From: Psychrobacter sp. UBA3962
GTDB lineage: Bacteria > Pseudomonadota > Gammaproteobacteria > Pseudomonadales > Moraxellaceae
DNA length: 64,000 nucleotides
Reading direction: 5' to 3'
NCBI RefSeq assembly: GCF_002385225.1
Contig: NZ_DGDC01000010.1
Location: 124,001 to 188,000 of the forward strand
Position 1 is the first letter of the stretch, and the number at the start of each line of letters is the position of its first letter. A model generated the notes under the pieces. That model searched no databases. It worked only from the letters and a program-made list of their open reading frames with translations, and was not told the origin of the DNA. Positions 16,033 through 25,317 of this stretch are shown here, in pieces. The position numbers and the translations under genes were made by a program.

Positions 16033-17472
16033 ATGTCCAAATCAAAAACCAGCTTTGTTTGTCAAAATTGTGGGGCACACTTTGGTAAGTGGTCTGGACA
16101 GTGCTCTGATTGTGGCGAATGGAATACTCTGGTTGAAGCACCGAATGTGTCTATGCCTCATCATAAAAAATCTAGCAAGCCGTCAGTATCTACTGGTCCC
16201 AACTTAGGCGCTATCGCAAAAAATGATAGGATGAACTACTCAGGATCTCAAAGTGGGGTGGTCACACTGGGGTCTGTGAATGTCACTTTTGATACTAGAT
16301 TACCTACGGGTATTAGTGAATTTGACCGGGTGTTGGGCGGCGGATTGGTTGCTGGTTCAGTAGTACTGATTGGGGGTGACCCTGGCATTGGTAAATCGAC
16401 AATCTTGCTGCAAACTGCGGCCAATATGGCAAATCCTGAATCTTTGGCAGGCAGTGCTTTATATGTAACTGGTGAAGAGTCTTTATCACAGGTGGCCATG
16501 CGCGCTCAGCGCTTAGGGCTTTCAAGCGATTACTTAAAAGTGATGACCGAGACCAATGTCGAAACCATCTGTGCGGCACTGACTCAAGAGCAGCCGGCTG
16601 TGGCGATTATTGACTCTATTCAAACTATCTATACCGATGCCATTAACTCAGCGCCTGGTGGTGTGAGTCAAATACGGGAGTCTGCAGCCATGTTGACTCG
16701 CTATGCCAAGCAGACAGGTACGGCCCTATTTTTAGTAGGCCATGTAACCAAAGAGGGAACGCTGGCTGGCCCCAGAGTGTTGGAGCATATGGTGGATACT
16801 GTATTGTATTTTGAGGGACAGTCAGACTCCCGATTTCGTATGATCCGCGCCGTTAAAAACCGTTTTGGGGCGGTCAATGAGCTGGGTATCTTTGGTATGA
16901 CCGATACCGGACTAAAAGAGGTGGCTAATCCTTCGGCTATTTTCTTAAGTCGCTACGATAAACCCATCTCAGGCTCCGTGGTAATGGTCAGTCGTGAAGG
17001 GACTAGACCCTTATTGGTAGAGGTGCAGGCATTAGTGGATGATTCAGCCGGTCAACCAAGACGTATGGCATTAGGTCTAGATCCACAGCGCTTGGCCATG
17101 CTTCTTGCGGTTATGCATCGACATGGGGGGATTCATACCAGTGGTCAGGACGTTTATGTCAACGTGGTGGGCGGGGTTAAAGTGATGGAGACCGGCTCAG
17201 ACTTAGCAGTGCTATTGGCCTGTGCTTCGAGTATTAAAGAAAAACCTTTGCCATCCTCTTTGGCCGTATTTGGTGAGGTAGGACTGTCAGGGGAGATTCG
17301 TCCGGTACCTAATGGGCAAGAGCGTCTTAAGGAGGCCATGAAGCATGGCTTTACCCATGCTATCGTGCCCAAGGCCAATGCCCCAAAAAATCTGATGGGG
17401 CAGTTTAAAGGAATCAATGTTATCACGGCCGACCGTCTGGACGATGCCATCGATCGGGCGTTCGAACTTTAA
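16033..17472 (+). CDS. radA: DNA repair protein RadA
   Basis: RecA-like ATPase that drives branch migration of recombination intermediates. Domains in order: a C4 zinc finger (Cys10, Cys13, Cys24, Cys27), a RecA core with Walker A GGDPGIGKST near residue 115, the RadA-specific KNRFG motif near residue 275, and a C-terminal Lon-protease-like domain (GQDVYVNVVGG, FGEVGLSGEIRP). Its 479 residues match the family. It has its own short leader after the lpt terminator. It runs convergently into thiD with only 11 bp between the stops and no clear terminator. Confidence 0.98.
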   Translation: MSKSKTSFVCQNCGAHFGKWSGQCSDCGEWNTLVEAPNVSMPHHKKSSKPSVSTGPNLGAIAKNDRMNYSGSQSGVVTLGSVNVTFDTRLPTGISEFDRVLGGGLVAGSVVLIGGDPGIGKSTILLQTAANMANPESLAGSALYVTGEESLSQVAMRAQRLGLSSDYLKVMTETNVETICAALTQEQPAVAIIDSIQTIYTDAINSAPGGVSQIRESAAMLTRYAKQTGTALFLVGHVTKEGTLAGPRVLEHMVDTVLYFEGQSDSRFRMIRAVKNRFGAVNELGIFGMTDTGLKEVANPSAIFLSRYDKPISGSVVMVSREGTRPLLVEVQALVDDSAGQPRRMALGLDPQRLAMLLAVMHRHGGIHTSGQDVYVNVVGGVKVMETGSDLAVLLACASSIKEKPLPSSLAVFGEVGLSGEIRPVPNGQERLKEAMKHGFTHAIVPKANAPKNLMGQFKGINVITADRLDDAIDRAFEL

Positions 17473-17483
17473 TGGCATTTGTC

Positions 17484-18272
17484 TTAGTAGTATTTATAAA
17501 AGTGATGGACTGGGCCATGACCGTGACCCACGTTTAAAGTATCGGCTTTACTTAATGCGCCCGTCAGGTACTGTTTGGCTTTATCACAAGCAGTATATAA
17601 GCTATCGCCTTGGCCCCAAAAAGTTGCAATCGCTGCTGATAAGGTACAGCCGGTGCCGTGGCTATTCTTAGTATTGATGCGCTCTCCTTCAAACCAGCTT
17701 AACTCACCTTCAGCGCATAATAAATCTGGAGATTGTTCACTGCCCGCTAGATGGCCTCCTTTTAAAAAGGTGGGTACTTGCAAGTGCTGAGCTTGTTCAA
17801 TCATTTGTTCGCGACTGGTGGCTTCAGCAGTTCCCAATAAGTCAGCAGCTTCTGGAAGGTTTGGGGTGATAAGTCCTACTTGAGGGAGTAAAACATCTTT
17901 TAAAGCCGCTACAGAGTCAGCATCTAATAACCGATCGCCACTCTTGGCTACCATAACGGGATCTAATACCACTTTGCTAGGCTGGTATTTGGCTAAAGCT
18001 TGGGCAACGCACTCAGTTACTTCTGCATTGCCTAGCATGCCAATTTTGACAGCATCTACTTGGACGTCTGAGAAGACTGAGTCAATCTGGGCTCGAATCA
18101 TTTCAAGCGGCATCATTTGGATTTTTTGTACCCCTTGCGTGTTTTGGGCCACAACGGCGGTAATAACACTCATCGCATAGCTACCGTTAGCACTAATGGC
18201 TTTAATATCTGCCTGAATCCCAGCGCCACCCGTACAGTCTGTGCCAGCGATGGTCAGTATATTGGTAATCAT
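17484..18272 (-). CDS. thiD: Hydroxymethylpyrimidine/phosphomethylpyrimidine kinase ThiD
   Basis: Ribokinase-fold enzyme that phosphorylates HMP and HMP-P to HMP-PP for thiamine synthesis. Motifs: IAGTDCTGGAGIQADIKA at the N-terminus, DPVMVAKSGD in the middle and the anion-hole signature NSHGTGCTLSAAIA near residue 213. 262 residues is normal. The ATG has AAGGAG at 7-nt spacing. It is last in thiM-thiE-thiD, 42 bp after thiE, under the TPP riboswitch. Confidence 0.97.
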   Translation of the reverse strand: MITNILTIAGTDCTGGAGIQADIKAISANGSYAMSVITAVVAQNTQGVQKIQMMPLEMIRAQIDSVFSDVQVDAVKIGMLGNAEVTECVAQALAKYQPSKVVLDPVMVAKSGDRLLDADSVAALKDVLLPQVGLITPNLPEAADLLGTAEATSREQMIEQAQHLQVPTFLKGGHLAGSEQSPDLLCAEGELSWFEGERINTKNSHGTGCTLSAAIATFWGQGDSLYTACDKAKQYLTGALSKADTLNVGHGHGPVHHFYKYY

Positions 18273-18314
18273 GCTTACTCTCCTTCATTATGGTTCTAAT
18301 TATAGTTTTATAAA

Positions 18315-19034
18315 TTATTGTGCTAAAAAGTGTTGTTGTAATAAGTTTTGCGCGGCAAGTTTAGGCTCATCAGAGGCGCAAATAGCTGATACCACTGCGA
18401 TACCATCACAGTGAGTTTTATATACTCCGCGGGCATTGTCTAAGTGGATACCCCCAATAGCAACAGTAGGTAATAGGCTGGCTTGTGCCAAGTCATCAAG
18501 CCCTGAAATACCTAGGGGGCGGGCATGATTGGGTTTGGTGTCAGTTGCAAATACTGGGCCTAAACCAAAGTAATCAAGTTGATCTAGGTGATGGTTATGA
18601 GCATATTGCAACTGAGATAGGGTGTTTATTGATAAACCCAACCAAGCGTCCGGGCCCAGTATTTGTCGGGCTTCAGTGACATTAAGATCGCCTTGGCCTA
18701 TGTGAGCGCCGTCAAGATTTGCTTTTTTGGCAATACGTACCTTATCGTTGATTACCAAAGGCACTCTACCTGCGATGGCTTCTTTTAGTTCACACGCCAT
18801 CTGATAAAGCTGCTCATCGTCCGCCTGTTTGTCTCGAAGCTGAACAAAGCTTACACCACCATCGATGGCTTCACAGACCGTTTCAATTAACCCCAGTTTT
18901 TGGCACATCACCCTATCTGTCACCAAGTATAACTTTAGAGCCGAGCCACTTTTATCTATTACAGCATGTGAATGAGCTGAGGAAGCTTGGTGTTGAGCGT
19001 CAAGGGTATTCGAAGCATTAGCTGCGCTAGTCAT
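18315..19034 (-). CDS. thiE: Thiamine phosphate synthase ThiE
   Basis: TIM-barrel enzyme that joins HMP-PP and thiazole phosphate to thiamine phosphate. Seen: LYLVTDR, VQLRDKQAD, LVINDKVRIAKKANLDGAHIGQGD and AIGGIHLDN, the full set of substrate-binding loops. An N-terminal extension of about 30 polar residues precedes the barrel. Its ATG overlaps the thiM stop by 4 nt (ATGA), so the two are translationally coupled. Confidence 0.97.
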   Translation of the reverse strand: MTSAANASNTLDAQHQASSAHSHAVIDKSGSALKLYLVTDRVMCQKLGLIETVCEAIDGGVSFVQLRDKQADDEQLYQMACELKEAIAGRVPLVINDKVRIAKKANLDGAHIGQGDLNVTEARQILGPDAWLGLSINTLSQLQYAHNHHLDQLDYFGLGPVFATDTKPNHARPLGISGLDDLAQASLLPTVAIGGIHLDNARGVYKTHCDGIAVVSAICASDEPKLAAQNLLQQHFLAQ

Positions 19035-19852
19035 GATGAGGTTACTCGTAAATGATTGATTAGAGTTTGAGCTTCAAGGTTATATAAAGCATCTAAAAAA
19101 TGGACATAAAAGCTGCCAGGGCCTTCAGCCTTCTGTGCGGCTAACTCTCCAGCTTGACCGTAGTAGCATAAGGCAGTGGTAGCAGCATTTAATAATAAGT
19201 TGCTATTAGATTCTGTTGCCTTTGGGCCATCAGCTCCGATAAAACCAGCTATCACAGCTGTTAAGGCGCAACCTATGGCAGTCACTTGGGTCATCATGGG
19301 GTGCCCATGATCAACTGAGTAGCTGTGAGTACCATCAGTGGCCCAATCTATCGCCCCAGTAATGACTACTACTTTTGCATATTGGGTGAGCTGCTGAGCG
19401 GCTTCTTTGGCTCGATCCACGCTGTCGCCACTGTCTGTTCCTTTGGTACGACTGCTCATCCCTGCCAATGCTAATATTTCGGACGCATTGCCTCGAATAA
19501 CATCCGGTTTAAACTTTAAAAGTTCAGTACAGGCCTGCTGTCGAAAGGAGGTTGCGCCCACAGCGACAGGATCAAGTATCCAGGGAATACCCTCACTATG
19601 AGCCACTGCTACTGTGGCCAACATGCTTTGTAAAGTGGTCTGGGTCAAAGTGCCAATATTTATAGCAAGAGCTTGGGCCAATTTAACAAACTCGGGGGCT
19701 TCATTAATATCATGCACCATTGCAGGAGAGGCGCCGGCAGCCAGTAATACATTGGCAACGGTATTATTGGCCACATCGTTGGTGATGTTGTGTACTAAAG
19801 GGGAGGTGTCTTTGAAGGTGGTGAAACAGTGGTGAATAAGGTCGGATTGCAT
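19031..19852 (-). CDS. thiM: Hydroxyethylthiazole kinase ThiM
   Basis: Salvage kinase that phosphorylates 4-methyl-5-hydroxyethylthiazole. Motifs: VHNITNDVANN near the N-terminus, DPVAVGATSFR, RGNASEI, and the ATP/anion-hole region TAIGCALTAVIAGF. I start it at ATG 19852 because GGAGGG lies just upstream; the frame stays open for 13 more codons but without a ribosome site. 273 residues. The operon has kinases for both thiamine halves plus the coupling enzyme, a salvage-oriented set; thiC and thiG are not in this window. Confidence 0.95.
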   Translation of the reverse strand: MQSDLIHHCFTTFKDTSPLVHNITNDVANNTVANVLLAAGASPAMVHDINEAPEFVKLAQALAINIGTLTQTTLQSMLATVAVAHSEGIPWILDPVAVGATSFRQQACTELLKFKPDVIRGNASEILALAGMSSRTKGTDSGDSVDRAKEAAQQLTQYAKVVVITGAIDWATDGTHSYSVDHGHPMMTQVTAIGCALTAVIAGFIGADGPKATESNSNLLLNAATTALCYYGQAGELAAQKAEGPGSFYVHFLDALYNLEAQTLINHLRVTSS

Positions 19853-19947
19853 ATTCCCTCCATATGGATAAAGAGGGCGTGAGAAACACACAGCAAAACA
19901 GTAGAGGGCTTTAAAAGAGTTGGCTCAGACTACTGCAACTGCTATAC

Positions 19948-20013
19948 ACTCCCTACGCCAGTATAATCTGGATCAGGTTCAAAGGGTGCATCTCAGCCAT
20001 AAGGCGCCCCTGT
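19948..20013 (-). promoter_or_regulatory. TPP riboswitch (THI element)
   Basis: On the minus strand the invariant THI-box blocks appear in order: GGGGCGCC, GGCTGAGATGCACCC, TTTGAACCTGATC and GGCGTAGGGA. This is the thiamine-pyrophosphate-sensing aptamer. It lies about 95 nt upstream of the thiM start, so it controls thiM-thiE-thiD. Because GGAGGG of thiM is close, control could be at translation; I did not find a clear terminator stem with a T-run between aptamer and gene. Confidence 0.97.
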
Positions 20014-20104
20014 GAATAACATTAATTATTTTTGATAAAACATCATAACCAACTTAAAGCCCAATCACAAGTTAAGACCATAAAAGTCACAAGTTAAGAT
20101 AATA

Positions 20105-20137
20105 AAAACAAAAAAAAGACCTGCAGTGCAGATCTTT
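20105..20137 (-). terminator. Intrinsic terminator after the RlpA gene
   Basis: Reading the minus strand, 20137-20127 folds back on 20122-20112 (one mismatch) and continues into a T-rich tract. Confidence 0.8.
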
Positions 20138-20221
20138 CTTATTCCATACTCAATGAGTAGGCAGAGTTTATAAGTTTAAAGGAGTAGGGGCAACGGATGT
20201 TGCTTGGACACCAATTAACAA

Positions 20222-20821
20222 TTAAGGAGAACCTACTCTTTCAATGGTTACGTTAGCAATACCACGGCTAACCAAACCAATTTGCTTGGCAGCAGCATAA
20301 GATAAATCTAACACACGGTTGCCATGGAAAGGACCGCGGTCATTTACTTTTACTACTACGCTCTTACCATTACCTTTGTTGGTTACTTTAAGATAAGTGT
20401 TAAAAGGAAGAGAAGGGTGAGCTGCGGTTAATGAGTTCATATCAAAGCGTTCACCACTGGCAGTTTTTCTGCCATGGAATTTACCACCGTACCAAGAGGC
20501 ACGACCACTTTGTTTGAATTTATTTACGGCATTCGAAGCCACTAAAGTTAAATGAGATAACACATCCTCATCACCTTGATTGGCTTTGCTAGAACCTCTA
20601 TTACTAATCAATGAGCTGTTTGTAGAAAGCGTTGATGGCTCAAAAGAAGTTTGGAGTAACGAGGTGGGTTGATTTTGTTTACGTGCTAACTCGTTGAGGA
20701 CACTGTCGATATCGCTTGGGCTTTTGACGCTAAGAGCTTGCTTTGATTCAGTAGCTTGAGCTAAGTTGCTAGCTCCTACCATGCAGGCTAATGCACATAA
20801 AGCTGATGAGAATTTCTTCAT
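20222..20821 (-). CDS. RlpA-like septal-ring lytic transglycosylase family protein
   Basis: Signal peptide (MKKFSSALCALACMVGA ... AQA) followed by a disordered Ser-rich stretch and a C-terminal double-psi beta-barrel: GRASWYGGKFHGRKTASGE, AAHPSLPFNTYLKVTN, VVKVNDRGPF and RVLDLSYAAAKQIG, the RlpA signature with the catalytic Asp of the NDRGPF loop. RlpA enzymes cut glycan strands lacking stem peptides and act at daughter-cell separation. There is no SPOR domain and no lipobox, so this is the short secreted type and septal targeting is uncertain. GAGG precedes the ATG. A single-gene unit with its own terminator. Confidence 0.9.
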   Translation of the reverse strand: MKKFSSALCALACMVGASNLAQATESKQALSVKSPSDIDSVLNELARKQNQPTSLLQTSFEPSTLSTNSSLISNRGSSKANQGDEDVLSHLTLVASNAVNKFKQSGRASWYGGKFHGRKTASGERFDMNSLTAAHPSLPFNTYLKVTNKGNGKSVVVKVNDRGPFHGNRVLDLSYAAAKQIGLVSRGIANVTIERVGSP

Positions 20822-21174
20822 AATTGCCTCGTAAGCATTTATCTATTGTAATAATGCCACAAAAGATCATGCATTTACTATTTAAATAATACGTAATTAA
20901 AAACTTAATTAACAAAGTAATGAGAGTGATAAATCTCTGTGTAAATTATTAACAGAGACTGTAAAACAGTAGTGACTAAAGATACACACAAAGTGTCACA
21001 ATTTGATTTGTAAATGTAGTTCGTTTGTAACTTAACATTAACCAATGTGAATATGCAAGTGACGCTAGAGTTCAATTTCGGGAGAATATTTATCAATATT
21101 TTCTTGTAGCGCTTGTAAACAGTGAACTCTAGCGAATAGGGCGGGCAGTATAAATAATTGTTAAGTTCTAATAA
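20822..21174 (-). other. Intergenic region between greA and the RlpA gene
   Basis: 353 AT-rich bases. No ORF with a ribosome site. The main feature is a long nested inverted repeat at 21063-21134, listed separately. The promoter of the RlpA gene should lie here but is not obvious. Confidence 0.6.
21063..21134. repeat. Nested inverted repeat, possible structured RNA
   Basis: Perfect 12-bp arms CGCTAGAGTTCA (21063-21074) and TGAACTCTAGCG (21123-21134) enclose 48 nt that contain a second stem (21082-21090 with 21095-21103, loop TATC, one G-T pair). No T-run on either strand, so it is not an ordinary terminator. It starts 41 nt beyond the greA stop. Confidence 0.6.
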
Positions 21175-21651
21175 TTATTCATAAATTACTTCGATGATTT
21201 CGAATTCAACCAAGCCACTTGGGGTTTCGATACGGGCTTCATCCCCTTCTGATTTACCAATTAAGCCACGAGCAATGGGAGAGTTAACCGAAATTTTATT
21301 GTTTTTAAAGTCGGCTTCATCATCACCAACAATTTGATAGCGCTTTTCTTCTTCAGTATCTAAGTTTTCGATTACAACGGTTACTCCGAAAACCACACGG
21401 CCTTCACGAGGTAAGGTTGCTGGATCAATAACTTGGGCACCTGATAGTTTGGCCTCGATATCCCGGATACGAGCCTCACAAAAGCCTTGCTGCTCACGAG
21501 CGGCATGATACTCGGCATTTTCTTTTAGGTCGCCATGTTCACGAGCCTCAGCAATGGCTGCAGTAATACGGGGACGATCTACAGTCTTGAGTTGTTTAAG
21601 CTCTGCCTCTAACGTAGCATGTCCTTGCGGAGTCATAGGGTAACGTTGCAT
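21175..21651 (-). CDS. greA: Transcription elongation factor GreA
   Basis: Rescues backtracked RNA polymerase by stimulating transcript cleavage. The N-terminal coiled coil (TPQGHATLEAELKQLK ... AIAEAREHGDLKENAEYHAAR) carries the acidic tip DLKENAEY, and the C-terminal FKBP-like domain contains SPIARGLIGKSEGDE. 158 residues, as in E. coli. GAGGA sits 7 nt upstream of the ATG. In the same direction as carAB but separated by a terminator. Confidence 0.98.
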   Translation of the reverse strand: MQRYPMTPQGHATLEAELKQLKTVDRPRITAAIAEAREHGDLKENAEYHAAREQQGFCEARIRDIEAKLSGAQVIDPATLPREGRVVFGVTVVIENLDTEEEKRYQIVGDDEADFKNNKISVNSPIARGLIGKSEGDEARIETPSGLVEFEIIEVIYE

Positions 21652-21975
21652 ATCATCTTCCTCATATACATATATAGATGAACGATTAAATAAAAAAACA
21701 CCCCAACACCCTTAATTAAAGGTGCTGTAAGTGCATAATTTAGGATAAGTTTTGTTTTGTAGAGCGGTTAGAACCTCACTACAAAGATTTATCTTTACTG
21801 GCCTAAAAAAAGCCAATGGCTTATAACAAAAATTGCTAACCGAAGCCTTCGATTAGCAATTGATAAAAATAAGGGGTATAAATTAGCGAATACAAACTGA
21901 ACTTACTTAAAATAATAGCCTATTATAAGCGTTTAGTTAAGATTGTACCGCTAATTTTTGTTACTTAGCTTTTAA
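21652..21975 (-). other. Intergenic region: carB terminator and greA leader
   Basis: 324 bases. Holds the carAB terminator (21826-21859) and, nearer greA, a second hairpin (21707-21724) followed on the minus strand by GGGGTG and seven T residues at 21698-21692. That arrangement, about 40 nt before the greA start, resembles a leader terminator. No gene seen. Confidence 0.5.
21826..21859 (-). terminator. Intrinsic terminator after carAB
   Basis: On the minus strand TTGCTAA (21859-21853) pairs with TTAGCAA (21839-21833), with an inner CGAAG/CTTCG helix, followed by five T residues. Confidence 0.8.
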
Positions 21976-24900
21976 CTAGCCATTATTAGCAGCCAGCTGG
22001 GCTTGCTCATGTAAGGTTTGAAGTTTATAAACCTCAAAAGGAAGCTTAATGGCGTAAGACTTACAAACCGCTTCTGCTGCCCCTAAAGTGGTGACATAGA
22101 ACACCTTGCTTTGTAAGGCGTTACGACGGATTGAGAAAGAGTCTTCCTGAGCTTGCTTGCCCTCTGTTGTATTGATAATAAGGTCAATTTCGCCATTTTT
22201 CAAGGCATCGACCACATGAGGACGGCCTTCAGTGACTTTATTGATACGCTTACATTCAATACCTTGCTCAGTCAAATATTGTTCGGTACCCGCAGTAGCC
22301 ACAAGATTAAAGCCGTAGTCGATTAACTGCTTAGCAACAGCAGCGATGCCTGGTTTATCGCTATCGCGTACTGAAATAAAGACTGTCTTATGCTCACCTT
22401 CTTCTGGCAGACCTGGTAGACGCTCGTTAGTACCGATAATACTCTTATAGAAAGCTTCACCAAAAGTCTTGCCCACACCCATAACTTCACCAGTAGATTT
22501 CATTTCTGGGCTTAGAATAGGGTCAACGCCTGGGAACTTAGCAAACGGGAAGACCGATTCTTTCACTGCGAAGAACGAAGGCTTAATTTCTTTAGTGAAG
22601 TTTTGCTCTTGTAGCGACTGACCTGCCATACAACGAGCCGCTATTTGTGCCAATGAGGTGCCAATACACTTAGAAACAAAAGGCACAGTACGCGCAGCAC
22701 GTGGGTTAACTTCTAGAATATAAACGGTACCGTCTTTCACAGCAAACTGAACGTTCATTAAGCCCACCACGCCAAGCTCTTTAGCCATAGCGATGGTTTG
22801 TGTACGCATCTCATCACAGATCTCATCTGATAATGAGTAAGGCGGTAGTGAACAGGCTGAGTCACCTGAGTGAACACCCGCTTGTTCGATGTGCTGCATG
22901 ATACCGCCAATAACTACTTCATTGCCATCACTGACACAGTCCACGTCAACTTCGATGGCGTCATCTAAGAAACGGTCTAGTAGCACAGGCGCCTCATTCG
23001 AAGCTTGCACCGCAGTACGTAGATAGTGCTTTAGCTCTTCTTCGTTATAGACGATTTCCATTGCGCGGCCGCCTAAAACATACGATGGACGGACAACTAG
23101 AGGATAGCCCACATCTTTGGCTTTCACTAAACCGTCTTCCATGCTGGTCGCTAAAGCGTTAGGCGGCTGGATTAGGTTTAACTGATGGATCATGTGCTGG
23201 AAACGCTCACGGTCTTCGGCGCGGTCAATAGCGTCAGGTGAGGTACCGATGATGTTAACCCCAGCTGCTTCTAAAGCACGAGCAAGCTTCAGAGGTGTCT
23301 GACCACCGAATTGAACGATAACGCCTTCAGGCTTCTCAATACGTACAATCTCTAGCACGTCTTCTAGGGTGATAGACTCGAAGTATAAACGGTCAGAGGT
23401 GTCATAGTCGGTTGATACCGTTTCTGGGTTACAGTTGACCATAATGGTCTCATAACCGTCTTCACGCATCGCTAAGGCAGCGTGTACACAGCAGTAATCA
23501 AATTCAATACCTTGGCCGATACGGTTTGGACCGCCGCCGATAACCATGATTTTCTTGTTATTGGTTGGGTTGGCTTCACACTCTTCATCGTAAGTTGAGT
23601 ACATGTAAGCTGTTGAGGTAGCAAACTCAGCGGCACAAGTATCCACACGCTTATAAACAGGGAAGACTTCTAAGTCCCAACGCTTTTTACGTAGCTGCTT
23701 TTGTGATACGCCCAGCAGGGTGGCCAAACGTAAGTCTGATAAGCCTTTGCGTTTCAGCTTGCGTAAGTTCTTAGCGGTTAGGCCGCCGAAGCCTAATTGT
23801 TTAACTTGTGCTTCAGTTTTAACGATATCTTCAATCTGAACTAAGAACCAAGGATCAATATTGGTGTAGCCAAACACTTCTTCTACACTAAAGCCTAGAC
23901 GGAAAGCATCTGCAATATAGAAGATGCGTTCAGGAGTTGGTACGGTTAAGCGTTGTTTGATTTCAGATTTAACTTTATCTTCGCTGATTTTTCCTGCTTT
24001 TAAAGCAGCAAAGTCGATTTGCTCATCAAAACCGTCAGCGCCTGTTTCTAAGCCGCGTAGTGCTTTGTGCATAGATTCTTGGAAGTTACGGCCAATGGCC
24101 ATGACTTCACCCACAGATTTCATCTGAGTTGAAAGAATGTTGTCTGCTTGTGGGAATTTCTCGAAGTTAAAGCGAGGAATCTTAGTCACAACATAGTCAA
24201 TTGATGGCTCAAAGCTGGCTGGAGTTTGACCGCCAGTGATGTCGTTTTGAAGCTCATCTAAGGTGTAACCTACGGCTAACTTAGCGGCGATTTTGGCAAT
24301 AGGGAAGCCAGTCGCTTTAGAGGCTAGAGCCGATGAACGAGACACACGAGGGTTCATCTCAATCACGACCATACGGCCTGTTTTTGGGTTAACGCCAAAC
24401 TGTACGTTTGAGCCCCCAGTTTCCACCCCAATCTCACGCAATACAGCCAATGAGGCATTACGCATGATTTGATATTCTTTGTCAGTTAGGGTTTGTGCTG
24501 GTGCGACTGTGATTGAGTCACCGGTATGCACGCCCATAGGGTCAAAGTTTTCAATCGAGCAGATGATGATACAGTTGTCGTTTTTGTCGCGAACCACTTC
24601 CATCTCATACTCTTTCCAGCCGATTAACGACTCGTCAATTAATAACTGGTGAGTAGGGGATAAGTCAAAACCGCGTTCACAGATTTCGATAAATTCATCA
24701 CGGTTGTAAGCAATACCACCGCCTGAGCCGCCCATAGTAAAGGAAGGGCGAATGATACAAGGGAACCCAAGCTTGGCTTGAATTTCAAACGCTTGTTCCA
24801 TAGTTTCAGCAATTTCAGCACGAGGACACTCAAGACCAATACGCTTCATGGCTTGGTCAAACAGGTCGCGGTCCTCGGCCATTTCGATGGCTTCTTTGGT

Positions 24901-25254
24901 GGCACCAATTAGCTCAACATTGTATTTTTTTAGCACGCCGTGCTTGTCTAAATCTAGCGCACAGTTCAGAGCAGTCTGCCCACCCATGGTAGGTAAGATA
25001 GCATCAGGACGCTCTTTATCGATGATTTGCTCAACCGTTTGCCAAGTGATTGGCTCGATGTACGTGGCATCCGCCATAACGGGGTCAGTCATGATGGTGG
25101 CTGGGTTTGAGTTAACTAGGATAACTCGATAGCCCTCTTCGCGAAGAGCTTTACATGCTTGAGCGCCAGAGTAATCAAACTCACAAGCTTGGCCAATGAC
25201 GATTGGGCCTGCGCCAATGATTAGAATGCTTTTGATGTCGGTACGTTTTGGCAT
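21976..25254 (-). CDS. carB: Carbamoyl-phosphate synthase large chain CarB
   Basis: Makes carbamoyl phosphate from bicarbonate, ATP and ammonia channelled from CarA; the product feeds both pyrimidine and arginine synthesis. It is 1092 residues with two homologous ATP-grasp halves (IIGAGPIVIGQACEFDYSG at the start and VIGGGPNRIGQGIEFDYC in the second half) and a C-terminal MGS-like allosteric domain (ISVRDSDKPGIAAVAKQL). The start is set at ATG 25254 with GAGAG upstream; the frame runs 15 codons further without a ribosome site. It follows carA by 63 bp. The allosteric domain binds UMP and ornithine in E. coli. Confidence 0.98.
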   Translation of the reverse strand: MPKRTDIKSILIIGAGPIVIGQACEFDYSGAQACKALREEGYRVILVNSNPATIMTDPVMADATYIEPITWQTVEQIIDKERPDAILPTMGGQTALNCALDLDKHGVLKKYNVELIGATKEAIEMAEDRDLFDQAMKRIGLECPRAEIAETMEQAFEIQAKLGFPCIIRPSFTMGGSGGGIAYNRDEFIEICERGFDLSPTHQLLIDESLIGWKEYEMEVVRDKNDNCIIICSIENFDPMGVHTGDSITVAPAQTLTDKEYQIMRNASLAVLREIGVETGGSNVQFGVNPKTGRMVVIEMNPRVSRSSALASKATGFPIAKIAAKLAVGYTLDELQNDITGGQTPASFEPSIDYVVTKIPRFNFEKFPQADNILSTQMKSVGEVMAIGRNFQESMHKALRGLETGADGFDEQIDFAALKAGKISEDKVKSEIKQRLTVPTPERIFYIADAFRLGFSVEEVFGYTNIDPWFLVQIEDIVKTEAQVKQLGFGGLTAKNLRKLKRKGLSDLRLATLLGVSQKQLRKKRWDLEVFPVYKRVDTCAAEFATSTAYMYSTYDEECEANPTNNKKIMVIGGGPNRIGQGIEFDYCCVHAALAMREDGYETIMVNCNPETVSTDYDTSDRLYFESITLEDVLEIVRIEKPEGVIVQFGGQTPLKLARALEAAGVNIIGTSPDAIDRAEDRERFQHMIHQLNLIQPPNALATSMEDGLVKAKDVGYPLVVRPSYVLGGRAMEIVYNEEELKHYLRTAVQASNEAPVLLDRFLDDAIEVDVDCVSDGNEVVIGGIMQHIEQAGVHSGDSACSLPPYSLSDEICDEMRTQTIAMAKELGVVGLMNVQFAVKDGTVYILEVNPRAARTVPFVSKCIGTSLAQIAARCMAGQSLQEQNFTKEIKPSFFAVKESVFPFAKFPGVDPILSPEMKSTGEVMGVGKTFGEAFYKSIIGTNERLPGLPEEGEHKTVFISVRDSDKPGIAAVAKQLIDYGFNLVATAGTEQYLTEQGIECKRINKVTEGRPHVVDALKNGEIDLIINTTEGKQAQEDSFSIRRNALQSKVFYVTTLGAAEAVCKSYAIKLPFEVYKLQTLHEQAQLAANNG

Positions 25255-25317
25255 AAGTCTCTCTTTTATATAATTAGTTCTGCGTAAGTTCTTTAGCAAT
25301 CCGATTAAAACGGCGGT

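Larger units (their letters stand above)
19853..20221 (-). other. Intergenic region holding the TPP riboswitch and the rlpA terminator
   Basis: 369 bases between thiM and the upstream RlpA gene on the same strand. It contains the riboswitch (19948-20013), a linker to the thiM ribosome site and the terminator of the RlpA gene (20105-20137). No further gene seen. Confidence 0.7.
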
